A stretch of 64,000 nt of DNA from Parashewanella spongiae (GCF_004358345.1 NZ_CP037952.1:4650001-4714000); one strand, 5' to 3'. Shown: positions 27,673 through 38,006, numbered from the stretch's first letter. Notes: generated by a model from the sequence alone, not told the origin. Numbers and translations are program-made.

Positions 27673-29445
27673 TTAAAAACCTATCGCTGCAGCTCCTGGT
27701 CTTCTTGGATCAGCCGATCCGTAAAAATAACCACCTTTATAAACGATAGATTGAGTACTACCCATCGAGTTTTTAGAGGTAACAACCTTATGACCTTTCG
27801 CTTTTAATAGCTCAATCGTATCCTTATTCAAACCCGGTTCTATAAGTATTTGATCCGGTAGCCATTGGTGATGAACACGTACAGCATGTGTAGCCTCAGC
27901 AATATTCATATCATGATCAATAACATTTAGAATAACCTGCATCACTGTGGTAATAATTCTGCTACCACCTGGGCTGCCCGTGACCAAAAATGGTTTGCCG
28001 TCTTTCATTACAATCGCAGGAGTCATCGAGCTTAGCGCACGTTTTTTAGGAGCAATAGCGTTGGCTTCACCGCCGACTAAACCATAGCCATTTGGCGAAC
28101 CAGGTTTAGCCGAAAAGTCATCCATAACGTTATTTAATAAAATACCTGTACCTTTTGCTACGATACCTGAGCCGTAAGAGTAATTTAATGAGTAGGTGTT
28201 AGACACCACATTGCCAAACTTATCCATCACAGAGAAATGGGTGGTATCAGGGCTTTCTGGCAATGGTGCTGTACCCGGGTTTACGTCCTTTGATGAACGA
28301 GCTTTATCCATTGAAATTTGAGCAACGGTTTGTTTTGCATACTCGTTACTGGTCAACCATTTTATTGGAATATTATTGAAATCTGGGTCGCCTAAATGCT
28401 TACTTCTATCAGCATATGCTTGACGCATGCTTTCACTCATCAAGTGAATTGTCGCTGCCGTATTATGTCCCATGGACTTTAAATCAAACTGCTTAAAAAC
28501 ATTCAGCATTTGGGCAATGTGAACACCACCAGAGCTTGGGGGCGGCATAATCACTAAGTCATGTTTGCGATAACTGGTTCGCACTGGCTCGCGATCAGCC
28601 ACTACGTAGCTTGCCATATCCGTTTGGGTAACTAAGCCACCGCCGTCTTTCATATCTGCCGCAATTCGTTGAGCAATTTCACCTTTATAAAAGGCATCAG
28701 GCCCTTTTTGAGCGATTTGCTCAAGGGACCAAGCTAAATCTTTTTGATAAAGTGTATCACCAGCTTGTAAAGGCTTACCATCTTCACGAAAAAAGATCCG
28801 TTTCGCTTCAGGATCTTTTCCTAGGCGTTTTGCTGCATAAACTAATGAAAAAGCTAAATCATCGGTGACCTTTATACCATTACGAGCAAGGTTAATTGAT
28901 GGCTGCAACACTTCTGCCAAGGTCATAGTGCCATGTTCTTTAAGCGCTTTCGCAAATGCCGCAACTGTGCCCGGTACACCAAATCCTTTACGAGTATAAC
29001 GAACCGAATGCTTGTCAACGCTACCGTCGGGCAAGATATACATATTGCGGCTCGCTGCAGCTGGTGCCATTTCTTTGTAATCTAATGCAACAAACTTATC
29101 TTTATCTGCAAGGTATACCAGCATAAAGCCGCCACCTGCAATGTTACCCGCTCTGGGTAACGTCACTGCAAGCGCAAACCCCACTCCAACAGCGGCATCA
29201 ACAGCGTTACCACCACGTTTTAAGATATCGACGCCAACTTGCGAAGCCAGTACTTCTTGACTGGCGACCATGCCATTACGTGCAATAACAGGATGAACGA
29301 TACTGCTGTATTCAAGGAGTGGTGGCGCACTTTGCGTTGCGGGTTTCGCTAAAACTTTTGAATCAGCAGCAACTTGACCTGCTGTTAGAAAAAAAACTGC
29401 AGCCAGTAGCGATGCAGTTTTTTTGAATTTTGTGGATATTGTCAC
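27673..29445 (-). CDS. ggt: Gamma-glutamyltranspeptidase
   Basis: 590 residues, the usual length. A Sec signal (KKTASLLAAVFFLTAGQVAA) is followed by the N-terminal large subunit (NGMVASQEVLASQVGVDIL, GNAVDAAVGVGFALAV). The autoprocessing and nucleophile threonine lies in SPDTTHFSVMDKFGN, at the start of the small subunit. GSPGGSRIITTV and the C-terminal SADPRRPGAAAIGF are conserved. It cleaves glutathione and other gamma-glutamyl compounds in the periplasm, releasing glutamate. It follows a TonB-dependent receptor on the same strand with a hairpin between, and a divergent GltS glutamate symporter lies beyond, which suggests a shared pathway. Confidence 0.95.
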   Translation of the reverse strand: MTISTKFKKTASLLAAVFFLTAGQVAADSKVLAKPATQSAPPLLEYSSIVHPVIARNGMVASQEVLASQVGVDILKRGGNAVDAAVGVGFALAVTLPRAGNIAGGGFMLVYLADKDKFVALDYKEMAPAAASRNMYILPDGSVDKHSVRYTRKGFGVPGTVAAFAKALKEHGTMTLAEVLQPSINLARNGIKVTDDLAFSLVYAAKRLGKDPEAKRIFFREDGKPLQAGDTLYQKDLAWSLEQIAQKGPDAFYKGEIAQRIAADMKDGGGLVTQTDMASYVVADREPVRTSYRKHDLVIMPPPSSGGVHIAQMLNVFKQFDLKSMGHNTAATIHLMSESMRQAYADRSKHLGDPDFNNIPIKWLTSNEYAKQTVAQISMDKARSSKDVNPGTAPLPESPDTTHFSVMDKFGNVVSNTYSLNYSYGSGIVAKGTGILLNNVMDDFSAKPGSPNGYGLVGGEANAIAPKKRALSSMTPAIVMKDGKPFLVTGSPGGSRIITTVMQVILNVIDHDMNIAEATHAVRVHHQWLPDQILIEPGLNKDTIELLKAKGHKVVTSKNSMGSTQSIVYKGGYFYGSADPRRPGAAAIGF

Positions 29446-29495
29446 AACTTATTCCAATTTAAATTTGATAGCCTGTAAATGCTATCACTAAAAAT

Positions 29496-29528
29496 GGAGA
29501 AAAAACCAGCATAGAATCTGGTTTCTCC
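29496..29528 (-). terminator. Hairpin between receptor gene and ggt
   Basis: GGAGAAAAAACCAG and CTGGTTTCTCC form a stem separated by CATAGAAT. It lies between the stop of the TonB-dependent receptor and ggt, so it may attenuate read-through into ggt. Confidence 0.6.
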
Positions 29529-29539
29529 TCACCTTTTAA

Positions 29540-32155
29540 TTAGAAAGCAAGGCTAGCTCTCAAATATACATAACGACCTTGGAAGCCATAGGGAGAAAAG
29601 TTAGCGTATGGAATGATGTAATCAAATTGACTGGCATCTTCACCATCTCTTACCACCGCAGACGTTGGGTATTTATCAAATAAGTTATTAACACCAATAC
29701 TGCCGACTAAGGTATCGGTAAATTGATAATTAGCTTCAGCATCAAAGATAAACGCTTTATCAACCGTCACATCGCTGGCACTGATACTGCCCGGTTGTGT
29801 TACTTCACCGTAGTAATTGGTACGAAGCATTAAACTTAGGGCGTCTTGGTTCCAATTCGCAGTCACGTTCGCTTTATGCTTAGGTGCTGCATTTTCTAGA
29901 CGTGCACGCTCACGACGTGCGAACAACTGATCTGAGGTAAATAATGATGAAGGCCCTGCACTATCAAGCACATCACTTACTTCAGTGTTGTTGTAGTTAA
30001 AGCCAGATGAAAGCCTTAAATCACCCGCAAGGAATTCAGTTTCATAAGCGAGATTAACATCAACACCTTCAGTAACACTGTTCACACCGTTGATAAAGAA
30101 ACGAACTGCATTAACGCCTTCAATATTATTTTCAGCAAACACTCTTTGCACGATTTCACGCTCAGCATCGCTGTTACCAAGGGTTTCTGACAATACGACT
30201 CTGTCGTCAATTTTAATGCGGTAAGCATCAAGGGTTAGATTAATGTTTTCTTGGATATCCCAAGTGAAACCTAAGCTGTAGTTCGTAGCTTCTTCTGCAT
30301 CGAGCTGCTGACCACCTAGCGCCGTAGCGGCTGCACTGGTTGACGCCACTGTACCCACTTCAAATGCAACACCTCCAATAAAATTCGTATTGGTGGAGGT
30401 ATAAAATTGCTGTTGCAATGATGGCGCTCTAAAGCCTGTGCTGAATGAGCCGCGCAGTGCAAAGTCATCCGTCAGATTATAGCGCGTCGCTATTTTACCA
30501 TTTGCCGTGCTGCCAAAGTCAGAGTAGTTCTCATAGCGTGCGGCAAGCACTAGGTTCCATTTGTCAGTTAGATCCATGTCTACTTCGGCATAAATCGCTT
30601 TTGAATTGCGGCTTTCATCTACTTCACTGGCTTGTGAAAAGAACAGTGAACCTTGAGCAAACAAACGACTTGTTGGATAAACAGGATTACCATCTTCATT
30701 GAAAATTGGGTTGCCATTTTCATCTAAAGAGGGGCGATTCGTGTAGGCTTCTACATCACCCGACTGTATTTCGTAATGATCTCGACGGTATTCAGCGCCA
30801 AATGCAAATGCAATTGGAGATTCCAAAAATGTCACATCATAGAAACGAGTAAAGTCTAGGTTAACAACATCTTGTCCAGAAACCAGCTTACCACCATAAA
30901 AACTCGTAGGGGTATCTAGTAAATAAGTCGCATTGGCCGTATTGGTATTGTTATACGAAACACTATTTTTACCAGTTACCACACTTGCATTGTAACCCCA
31001 CTCACCAAGCTCACCTTTGTAACCAACCAACACAGACCAGTCATCGATATCGGCATTAATTTTAGGAGTAAAGCCGTCTGGGTAAATCTCTTGGATTAGC
31101 AATGCTTCATCTGAGGCTTCTCGGAAAAATGCACCTGAAACAGACTTACGGTTTTGCAGCGTAAAGGTAGAATATAATTCGCTGCCAGAATCAAAGTCAT
31201 AACCTGAGCTTGCTAACAAAGAATATGATTCACTTTCTGGTGCACCAAAAAAGAAACGATCTCGATCAGTGGTAATCTCACGCTGATCAAAAGTTCCATC
31301 TTCATTTTTAGCATAAGTATCGCCGTCATCTAAGCCACCACGATTAGTAGCATTCGCATTGTTATATTCAGCGGTTAGATTTAAGTATCCTGAGTCTAAA
31401 AAACCAAAGCCTATGTTGCCTGCTAAGTTGACGGTTTCACCATCTTTACGGGAAATGTCATCCCCGTAGATACCTGCAACTCGATTGCTACCATTAGCGA
31501 CCACATTACCATTAGCATCGGTTTGCACACCTGTTAACTCAGGTACGCCATCTAATGTCGTGATGTACTGTCCAGCAGTCGCGGTAAAAACGCCACCTTC
31601 TGCATCTTTTTTGGTAATAATGTTAATCACACCTGCTATTGCGTCAGAGCCATACTGAGCAGCTGCACCGTCACGTAAAATTTCAATACGTTCAATAGCC
31701 GCAGATGGAATAGCATTTAAGTCCACAGAAACAGAACCGCGACCAGCAGTACCATTTAAATTCAACAATGCACTTGAGTGAAAACGACGACCATTAACTA
31801 AAACTAGGGTTTGATCCGGTGCTAAACCACGAAGCGATGCAGGTTTAATGTGCTCAGTTCCGTCTGCCAAAGAAGGTTGATAATAGTTAAAACTTGGCAC
31901 TGCATTTTGTAATTGACGGTTCATATCCGTAAAGCCGCCCCCTTGCAGTGCAGCTGCAGTTAGCACATCTACGGGAACATTACTGTCACTGATTGTACGA
32001 CCTATACGGCGTGAACCTAAAACGGCAATACGCTCAACGCCTTCATCGTTTTGCGCTGAAACATCATCATTTTCAGCAGCATTAGCAACTGATGAAAGAG
32101 ACAATCCAAGTGTAGAGATAACCCCGAAGGTAATTTTTGATAACGAGAACTTCAT
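29540..32155 (-). CDS. TonB-dependent outer-membrane receptor
   Basis: 871 residues. A Sec signal ends at SVANAAE. The plug domain has SLRGLAPDQTLVLVNGRRFH and IERIEILRDGAAAQYGSDAIAG(V)INIIT. The 22-strand barrel ends in the usual aromatic residue (YVYLRASLAF). RGLAPDQTLVLVNG and Asp/Asn-rich loops are typical of the large Alteromonadales receptor group for peptides or carbohydrates. The substrate is not shown, but adjacency to ggt suggests peptides or glutathione-like compounds. No recognisable iron-box was seen upstream. Confidence 0.93.
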   Translation of the reverse strand: MKFSLSKITFGVISTLGLSLSSVANAAENDDVSAQNDEGVERIAVLGSRRIGRTISDSNVPVDVLTAAALQGGGFTDMNRQLQNAVPSFNYYQPSLADGTEHIKPASLRGLAPDQTLVLVNGRRFHSSALLNLNGTAGRGSVSVDLNAIPSAAIERIEILRDGAAAQYGSDAIAGVINIITKKDAEGGVFTATAGQYITTLDGVPELTGVQTDANGNVVANGSNRVAGIYGDDISRKDGETVNLAGNIGFGFLDSGYLNLTAEYNNANATNRGGLDDGDTYAKNEDGTFDQREITTDRDRFFFGAPESESYSLLASSGYDFDSGSELYSTFTLQNRKSVSGAFFREASDEALLIQEIYPDGFTPKINADIDDWSVLVGYKGELGEWGYNASVVTGKNSVSYNNTNTANATYLLDTPTSFYGGKLVSGQDVVNLDFTRFYDVTFLESPIAFAFGAEYRRDHYEIQSGDVEAYTNRPSLDENGNPIFNEDGNPVYPTSRLFAQGSLFFSQASEVDESRNSKAIYAEVDMDLTDKWNLVLAARYENYSDFGSTANGKIATRYNLTDDFALRGSFSTGFRAPSLQQQFYTSTNTNFIGGVAFEVGTVASTSAAATALGGQQLDAEEATNYSLGFTWDIQENINLTLDAYRIKIDDRVVLSETLGNSDAEREIVQRVFAENNIEGVNAVRFFINGVNSVTEGVDVNLAYETEFLAGDLRLSSGFNYNNTEVSDVLDSAGPSSLFTSDQLFARRERARLENAAPKHKANVTANWNQDALSLMLRTNYYGEVTQPGSISASDVTVDKAFIFDAEANYQFTDTLVGSIGVNNLFDKYPTSAVVRDGEDASQFDYIIPYANFSPYGFQGRYVYLRASLAF

Positions 32156-32426
32156 TGAGCCAATGATCCCTTAATTATATTTATTTCCTGACTTTAAAAA
32201 ATGAGGAAGGTGTTTGAGTCTATTTAAAGACATCTTCATGATTGTGATCTTATCATTACAATCAGGGATCAATGACGATAATAAATGGTTCAATTTGTTA
32301 TTTAATATAACCTAAAGTTTTAAAATTAAACTTTATATACCAAAAACAACTAAAGAAGAAAGCATATTTAACCATAAGTTAACCCAATGATATGATCCAC
32401 TGAACAATCACAGAGAAAAACAACTA

Positions 32427-33743
32427 ATGTCATTAACTGTATGGGAGTTGGCAACCGATTTTGCCATCGCAAGCACTTTAATTTTACTGTGCAAATTTAT
32501 TCGCGTAAAAGTAACGATCTTTCAAAAACTTTATATGCCCGTGGCCATGATGGCTGGGCTACTGGCGCTAACTTTAGGACACAATGGCTTTGATGTTCTA
32601 CCTTTATCTGATACCAGTTACGGTGGCGTACTAATCGCCATTATTTTCGCTTCACTTGGCTTAACAACGAGTTTCCCGAAGAAAGACGATTTAGTTCATC
32701 GAACAGGTAAACTACTGGCTTTTAATCAGATCATCACCATATCTCAATGGTTATTTGCGATTGTAATCGGTGGGTATCTTCTGCAAACGTTTTGGCCTGA
32801 ATTACCACAAGCTTTTGGCTTAGTCATGCCTTCTGGATTTATGGGTGGACATGGAACCGCAGTTGCCGTTGGAGACACCTTAGAAAAATTGAGTTGGGAT
32901 GATGCAACAAGTCTAGCACTGACAGCAGCCACTTTTGGTGTTTTTCTTGCGGTACTCGGCGGCCTTGTCATCGTTAACATTATTTCTAGACTCGGTATTG
33001 TGACTCATATTCGCCGTTTTGATGAGTTAGATGTTCACTTCAGAAAAGGCGTCATTCCAAACGAACAACGTGAAAGTATTGGTGCAGAAACCGTTTCATC
33101 TTCTTCTGTAAACGCTTTTACACTACATATTGCTTTGGTTGGTGCAGTTGTTGGTACGGCTTATTGGTTTTCAAACTTTGCTTCATCTTTCAATGAATTT
33201 GTTTCAGTGCCCACCTTTGCTTGTGCGTTTGTATTTGGCTGTTTATTAAGAGTGTTTCTGAAAACCACTCATTCTCTTCATCATTTCGATAACAAACTGT
33301 TGAACATGACTGCTGGCTCGGCCACAGACTATTTAGTTTTTTTCGGTATTGCATCAATCAAACTCAGCGTCTTAATCAGCTTTGCTGCACCATTTATGAT
33401 ATTAATGCTGCTTGGTATTGTGCTTTGCTTATTTCTTACATTTGTTCTGGCTCCAAAGTTGTTTGGCAAGCAATGGGTAGAAACAGGGTTATTCTCGTGG
33501 GGATGGATGACGGGCACTGTGGCAATGGGGATTTTGCTTTTAAAAATTGTCGATCCTAAAGGGAAATCAACGGTTTTGGATGATTATGCTATTGCTTATT
33601 TACCAGGATCTATTATTGATATTTTAATTGTGGCTCTTATACCGAGTTTAATCATGACAGGAAACATCAATGTCGTAATAGCAATATTAAGCAGTTATTT
33701 GCTTTTTGTTTTATTTGCAGCAACTAAGTTAGCTAAAAAATAG
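32427..33743 (+). CDS. gltS: Sodium/glutamate symporter, GltS family
   Basis: 438 residues, strongly hydrophobic with about ten or more membrane segments in two inverted halves. The first half carries the re-entrant motif GFMGGHGTAVAVG and the second the matching DYLVFFGIASIKLS region. The family imports glutamate with sodium. It is transcribed divergently from the TonB receptor-ggt pair and could take up the glutamate that Ggt releases. The start is ATG after CAGAGAAAAACAACTA, with only a weak ribosome site. Confidence 0.88.
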   Translation: MSLTVWELATDFAIASTLILLCKFIRVKVTIFQKLYMPVAMMAGLLALTLGHNGFDVLPLSDTSYGGVLIAIIFASLGLTTSFPKKDDLVHRTGKLLAFNQIITISQWLFAIVIGGYLLQTFWPELPQAFGLVMPSGFMGGHGTAVAVGDTLEKLSWDDATSLALTAATFGVFLAVLGGLVIVNIISRLGIVTHIRRFDELDVHFRKGVIPNEQRESIGAETVSSSSVNAFTLHIALVGAVVGTAYWFSNFASSFNEFVSVPTFACAFVFGCLLRVFLKTTHSLHHFDNKLLNMTAGSATDYLVFFGIASIKLSVLISFAAPFMILMLLGIVLCLFLTFVLAPKLFGKQWVETGLFSWGWMTGTVAMGILLLKIVDPKGKSTVLDDYAIAYLPGSIIDILIVALIPSLIMTGNINVVIAILSSYLLFVLFAATKLAKK

Positions 33744-33796
33744 GTTAGCTAAAAAATAACTAACTTGCTCAGTAACCTGAAAACACTCTATTAACT

Positions 33797-34027
33797 TAGA
33801 AACATCAGTTGACTGCGTTCTCAAGCGTAGAAAAAATGGCTGATAGTAAGGCGTAGCTTGCAGCAAGTAGTTATTCTACTTGCAAAAGTTACAACGCAGA
33901 TAGCAGTCATTTTAGCAAGCTTGTAAGCGTAGAGCACTTCACTCATTGGGTGAAAGCCATGATGATAAAATCATCGTATTGCTCAAACAGTTACTCATAT
34001 ACTCAGCGTTCAACTGATGTTTTTAGG
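33797..34027 (+). repeat. Family F palindromic repeat, copy 2
   Basis: Ends TAGAAACATCAGTTGACTGCG and CGTTCAACTGATGTTTTTAGG. It nearly matches 27351-27568 but keeps ACTCATATACTCAG. It fills most of the spacer between gltS and the ankyrin gene, which converge here. Confidence 0.82.
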
Positions 34028-34061
34028 TTAAAACTTTCTAAATCGCTAGATCCCTAAATTG

Positions 34062-37000
34062 TTATTTTACTTTTTTAACGATGTCACTCAGTCCCATATT
34101 TTTAGCAAGATCTTTAACTGTATGTCGCTTAACTCTTCCACTCAAAGCAGTATGTTGATATTTCAAATTCGTTGCAGCGTTATACTTTAACAGTTCATCA
34201 ACAATTTCATAATACTGACGTGCAACAGATAAATACAACGCCGTTGGGCAAAAATCTTGTAGGGTTTCATTGTGATCTGTTCTCGCATTCACCTTCGCAC
34301 CATAAGAAAGTAAACACTTAGTCGCTGTTATGCTTCTTTCATCAATTGCAATATGAAGTGGGGTTAACCACTGACCATTTTGAGATACGTCTACAGCTTT
34401 TTGCGCTCCTCTGTCAGCACGCGCTACTCGAGCTGGATTAAGTCTATGAGGGAAATAAAAACGACTCTCTGTGTTACCGCCTCTTTCAAGCAAAGTAGCA
34501 AGACAATCTGTTTTACCAGCCATTATTGCGACACAAATAGGGCTATCAACATCAGGTCTTGTGACATTAATGAGCGCCTTACACTGTTCAATATCCAACC
34601 TCAACAAATAACGTTGTAAAGCTTTTCTATTGCCGTGTTCTAAAATAAAATTGAGATGCCAAGTTTCGCATACAAACTTTTCCTTTGAAAACAATAGTGA
34701 AATCATCTCTGTTTGATTATTCATCACCGCAATATCTGAAAGATTTAACTCTTTGCCATCAATCATGCAATTTTTAATTTTAATAGGTAGAGTAAATAAA
34801 AATTCCACAAGCGCGCAATGTCCATTTTTTATCGCTAAATGCAATGCATTTTCATTTGTTGTTGGAAGGGCGGAATTAAATTCAACTTGATGTTCGCTTA
34901 AGAGTTTAACTATATCTAAATGACCGTTTTCAGCTGCAATCATGAAAGGAGTCATTCCATCCTCTCGTGGATTATTAAGCGTACCAAGCGAGTGAAACAA
35001 AATCGCTTTTACAATAGCAATATGTCCATATCTTGCAGCAATTAATAAAGGGGTTGATTGAAGGGCTGTTATAGCGGTTAAAGACAGGTCATTTTTTAAA
35101 AGTGTTTTGAAGCTGTTTAATTCGCCTTTTTCGGCGCAGCGATGAAGAAGCGTGCAACCAAATGAATCAACACAATTAATATCTAATTTGTTTTGTTGAA
35201 ATAAAATATTAAACGTACCCTGTTGTTTAAACTCTACGGCTTCAAATAAATAATTTCCCCCATTTTCAGGGACCTTATAATCATTTAACTCTGCCTTTGT
35301 TAAACCGTTAACAATTCGCTCTACTCTACTCTCGTAACCACCTCGAATTAGCAAGCAAAAAGGGCTAGAATTAGTTGCTGAAGGTTTGTCCACCAACTTA
35401 CGCTCTATTAATTCATCCAATAAAACATCAATTAACTCATTGTCTTTTTTAAAATAAGCCATTGTAAACGGAGTTACATAGTGTCTATTTTTCCCATTAA
35501 CTTCCAGCTCTAATGTAGTTTCTTGTTGTATTTTTAGTTCTTTGCATGCCAAAAGTGTCTTAACACATTCACATTTTTGTTCAAAAACCGCTAAATGTAA
35601 CGGAGCCATTCCTTCAGCATTCACCTCTAAACCTAAAGATACTTTTTTGCCAAGAATTGCTTTTACTGCTTCTATGTTGCCAGCGGTAACCGCTAGGTGC
35701 AGACAGTTGTTTCCCTTTTCATCCAACGATTCGAGATCGGCTCCTTCAAAGCCCAGTGCGAAATTAATGGCTTCTGAATTACCCGTGTTAATGATGTAGG
35801 TTAATAATGACATACCACAACAAACCTCATTAATGCTTACACCGTAAGCAACTAATTGCATCATTTTCTTCGGTTCATTCGTTTTTACCACGTACTCTAA
35901 TAACTTATTTTTTAACCTAGGTGACAAAAGTTGCTTTACAATACCTTCTTCAACGACTTCAAGCCCCACGAAGAAACACTCGACAACCGAGGTTTCATCC
36001 TTTTTATCTGCCTTTGCAGCAATTTTTTCAGCTACAGATAATTTTAATACTTTTTGCTCGATGGCTCGTGATATTTGGTTTTGAAACACTTCTGTTATTT
36101 CACCTAAATTGGTTAATCCCCCCTCAAGAAAGCCCATAAGCTCTTGTATACTAGGCGAATGAGCAATAGCATGTTGGCACATTCGAATTAAAGTTAATTG
36201 ACTAATGCCAGCTCCATTTTCAACTTGTGTTAAATCAAGCAACGAGGTGACTTTCTTTTCATTCCCCGCCTTCATCGTAATAAAGTACAAATTGGCATGT
36301 GTGGCTATATACCCTTCGTCATTGAGTAAGTTACAAACGTTTTGTAATTCCTTTTCTTTGCCATACATTAAAATCGCTATTGAATTGTGTAAGGCATCAA
36401 CCAAGCCAGCTTCATGCATTGATACATTTCTATTTTTGCTTCTTCCCATAGAAAGCATTGCGTATAAAGGGGAGCTATCTCCCATCAAATCGAAAAGTTT
36501 TTGATCTGTACTCGCATAAGCTGCTCTCTTTTCTGTTATTGAAAACATTTTTACATTCTTCATGCCATTGAGAGTCGATGGCGCCTGTGTGTCCATGATG
36601 TACCTTGCCCAATCAATGGATAATCTAATGATCACTTCATTAATATCCAATTGATGCAATACCTGCTTTCTAAAATCATCTAACTGAGATTGCTTCAGCA
36701 CTTCATCTTGCTTGCGAATGGAAACCGTTTCTAAACAAAAGTCAGCGCTGATGGATTCTCTCAACTGCTTCATTGCGACCATTAATGAGGCAGTTTTTAA
36801 TTCGAGACCTTCCAAAAATCGCTGAGATTCATCAGCTACAATCCTTGTTATTACAGGTAAATAGTCTTGAAAGAGATCCGCTTGAATAATGTGCGCAACC
36901 AATGTGGCATGCATTAAGTTAATTTTCAGGTTATTATCATTTTCATCGTGTCTATAACGTATGTGTGCAAGAATAATGACTCTATCTGAGTCATTCAAAT

Positions 37001-37298
37001 CTTGACTTTGTAGAATATTTATCAGTGTGTTTAAATTAAGCGAAAAGACTTGTGAGTCGACTTGCTCTAAATGCTTAACACTAAACTCTAACTCTCCAGT
37101 TTCCAGCTGGGTTAGTGTTTGCTTCAAGTTATCAAGTGCTAATTTTGGATCTATGATTTTGTTTACCAAGGAAATTAGTGGTTCGAACTCGGTAGAATAT
37201 TTGCCAAGTGAAGCATTCTCAGCTTCTGCAGGCTCTTGCTCTTCAAAAGAAACTGCTTCACTTTCTATTTTAGTCATTTCTATGCTTTCAACGGCCAT
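34062..37298 (-). CDS. Large ankyrin-repeat protein
   Basis: 1078 residues. The first half is helical without a recognised domain. From roughly residue 500 onward there are about a dozen ankyrin-type units, for example GNNCLHLAVTAGNIEAVKAI, GMAPLHLAVFEQKCECVKTL, GCTLLHRCAEKGELNSFKTL, GMTPFMIAAENGHLDIVKLL, NALHLAIKNGHCALVEFL and LTPLHIAIDERSITATKCLL. No signal peptide or membrane segment. Ankyrin repeats bind proteins and are often found in effectors of host-associated bacteria; that role is likely here given the neighbouring RING and receptor-like genes, but unproven. It is a single gene with its own upstream region. Confidence 0.88.
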   Translation of the reverse strand: MAVESIEMTKIESEAVSFEEQEPAEAENASLGKYSTEFEPLISLVNKIIDPKLALDNLKQTLTQLETGELEFSVKHLEQVDSQVFSLNLNTLINILQSQDLNDSDRVIILAHIRYRHDENDNNLKINLMHATLVAHIIQADLFQDYLPVITRIVADESQRFLEGLELKTASLMVAMKQLRESISADFCLETVSIRKQDEVLKQSQLDDFRKQVLHQLDINEVIIRLSIDWARYIMDTQAPSTLNGMKNVKMFSITEKRAAYASTDQKLFDLMGDSSPLYAMLSMGRSKNRNVSMHEAGLVDALHNSIAILMYGKEKELQNVCNLLNDEGYIATHANLYFITMKAGNEKKVTSLLDLTQVENGAGISQLTLIRMCQHAIAHSPSIQELMGFLEGGLTNLGEITEVFQNQISRAIEQKVLKLSVAEKIAAKADKKDETSVVECFFVGLEVVEEGIVKQLLSPRLKNKLLEYVVKTNEPKKMMQLVAYGVSINEVCCGMSLLTYIINTGNSEAINFALGFEGADLESLDEKGNNCLHLAVTAGNIEAVKAILGKKVSLGLEVNAEGMAPLHLAVFEQKCECVKTLLACKELKIQQETTLELEVNGKNRHYVTPFTMAYFKKDNELIDVLLDELIERKLVDKPSATNSSPFCLLIRGGYESRVERIVNGLTKAELNDYKVPENGGNYLFEAVEFKQQGTFNILFQQNKLDINCVDSFGCTLLHRCAEKGELNSFKTLLKNDLSLTAITALQSTPLLIAARYGHIAIVKAILFHSLGTLNNPREDGMTPFMIAAENGHLDIVKLLSEHQVEFNSALPTTNENALHLAIKNGHCALVEFLFTLPIKIKNCMIDGKELNLSDIAVMNNQTEMISLLFSKEKFVCETWHLNFILEHGNRKALQRYLLRLDIEQCKALINVTRPDVDSPICVAIMAGKTDCLATLLERGGNTESRFYFPHRLNPARVARADRGAQKAVDVSQNGQWLTPLHIAIDERSITATKCLLSYGAKVNARTDHNETLQDFCPTALYLSVARQYYEIVDELLKYNAATNLKYQHTALSGRVKRHTVKDLAKNMGLSDIVKKVK

Positions 37299-37410
37299 TT
37301 TCTTTCCTCAGCTTCAGTTTGAATGCAAATATCTGAGCTAACGACTTTTAAATACACTCACCCTCTAGTCAATGAAAAACCTCTCCTTCTTCAGTTACTG
37401 TAAAGCTAAA

Positions 37411-37432
37411 AAAAGCGCCCTTGAGCGCTTTT
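37411..37432 (-). terminator. Rho-independent terminator
   Basis: The stem AAAAGCGC/GCGCTTTT around a 6-base loop is followed on the minus strand by TTTTTTT. It lies between the DUF1338 gene and the ankyrin gene, both minus-strand, so it most likely ends the DUF1338 transcript. An element now separates that gene from it. Confidence 0.75.
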
Positions 37433-37454
37433 AAAAAAATATCAAAATTAATTA

Positions 37455-38006
37455 GGGTCTGTTGATCTTTAGTAATTGTTTTTGTAGCGATAAATTGGTT
37501 ATTTTATGCAAGGCAGAGTTTGTGAGGTTTGGTTATTATCGACATACAAAACTGTCGTTACTTCGTTTCCAAATAAGAAAACGATAACGCAGCACCTTTT
37601 ATTTAGAAAGAGCGACCAATTTACGCTCTCTCTTTTTTCGATGCTTTTGAGCATTTACTGTTCTGTGTTGTGACCAGCTCACTTAGATGGCTAAGCATCA
37701 CTGCTCACGCCTTAAACCTAAAAACATCAGTTGAACGCTGAGTATACGAGTAACTGTTTGAGCAATAAGATGATTTTATTATCATGGTTTTCACCCAATG
37801 AGTGAAATGCTCTACGCTCACAAGCTTGCTAAAATGGATGCTATCTGCGTTGTAACTTTTGCAAGTAGAATAACTACTTGCTGCAAGCTACGCCTTAATA
37901 TCAGCCATTTTTTCTACGCTTGAGAACGCAGTCAACTGATGTTTCTAGGTTGAACAGATAAATGCTCAAATAGCACAAAATTTAATCATAAAAGATCAAC
38001 AGACCC
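37455..38006 (+). mobile_element. Family C-related element with a nested family F repeat
   Basis: Inverted ends GGGTCTGTTGATCTTTAGTA and GGGTCTGTTGATCTTTTATG, with TA on both sides. The interior matches the family C elements at 13103 and 47176 (ATAAATTGGT, TGTTCTGTGTTGT, GCTCAAATAGCACAAAATTTAAT). It is interrupted at CGCCTTAAACC/TTGAACAG by the family F repeat. The insertion lies between the DUF1338 coding region and its terminator. Confidence 0.8.
37717..37949 (-). repeat. Family F palindromic repeat, copy 3, nested
   Basis: Inverted copy of 33797-34027 (CCTAAAAACATCAGTTGAACG to CAACTGATGTTTCTAGG). It is inserted in the middle of the element at 37455-38006; the relative at 13103-13394 shows CGCCTTGAACAGATAAACG continuing uninterrupted (on its complement). 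Confidence 0.82.
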
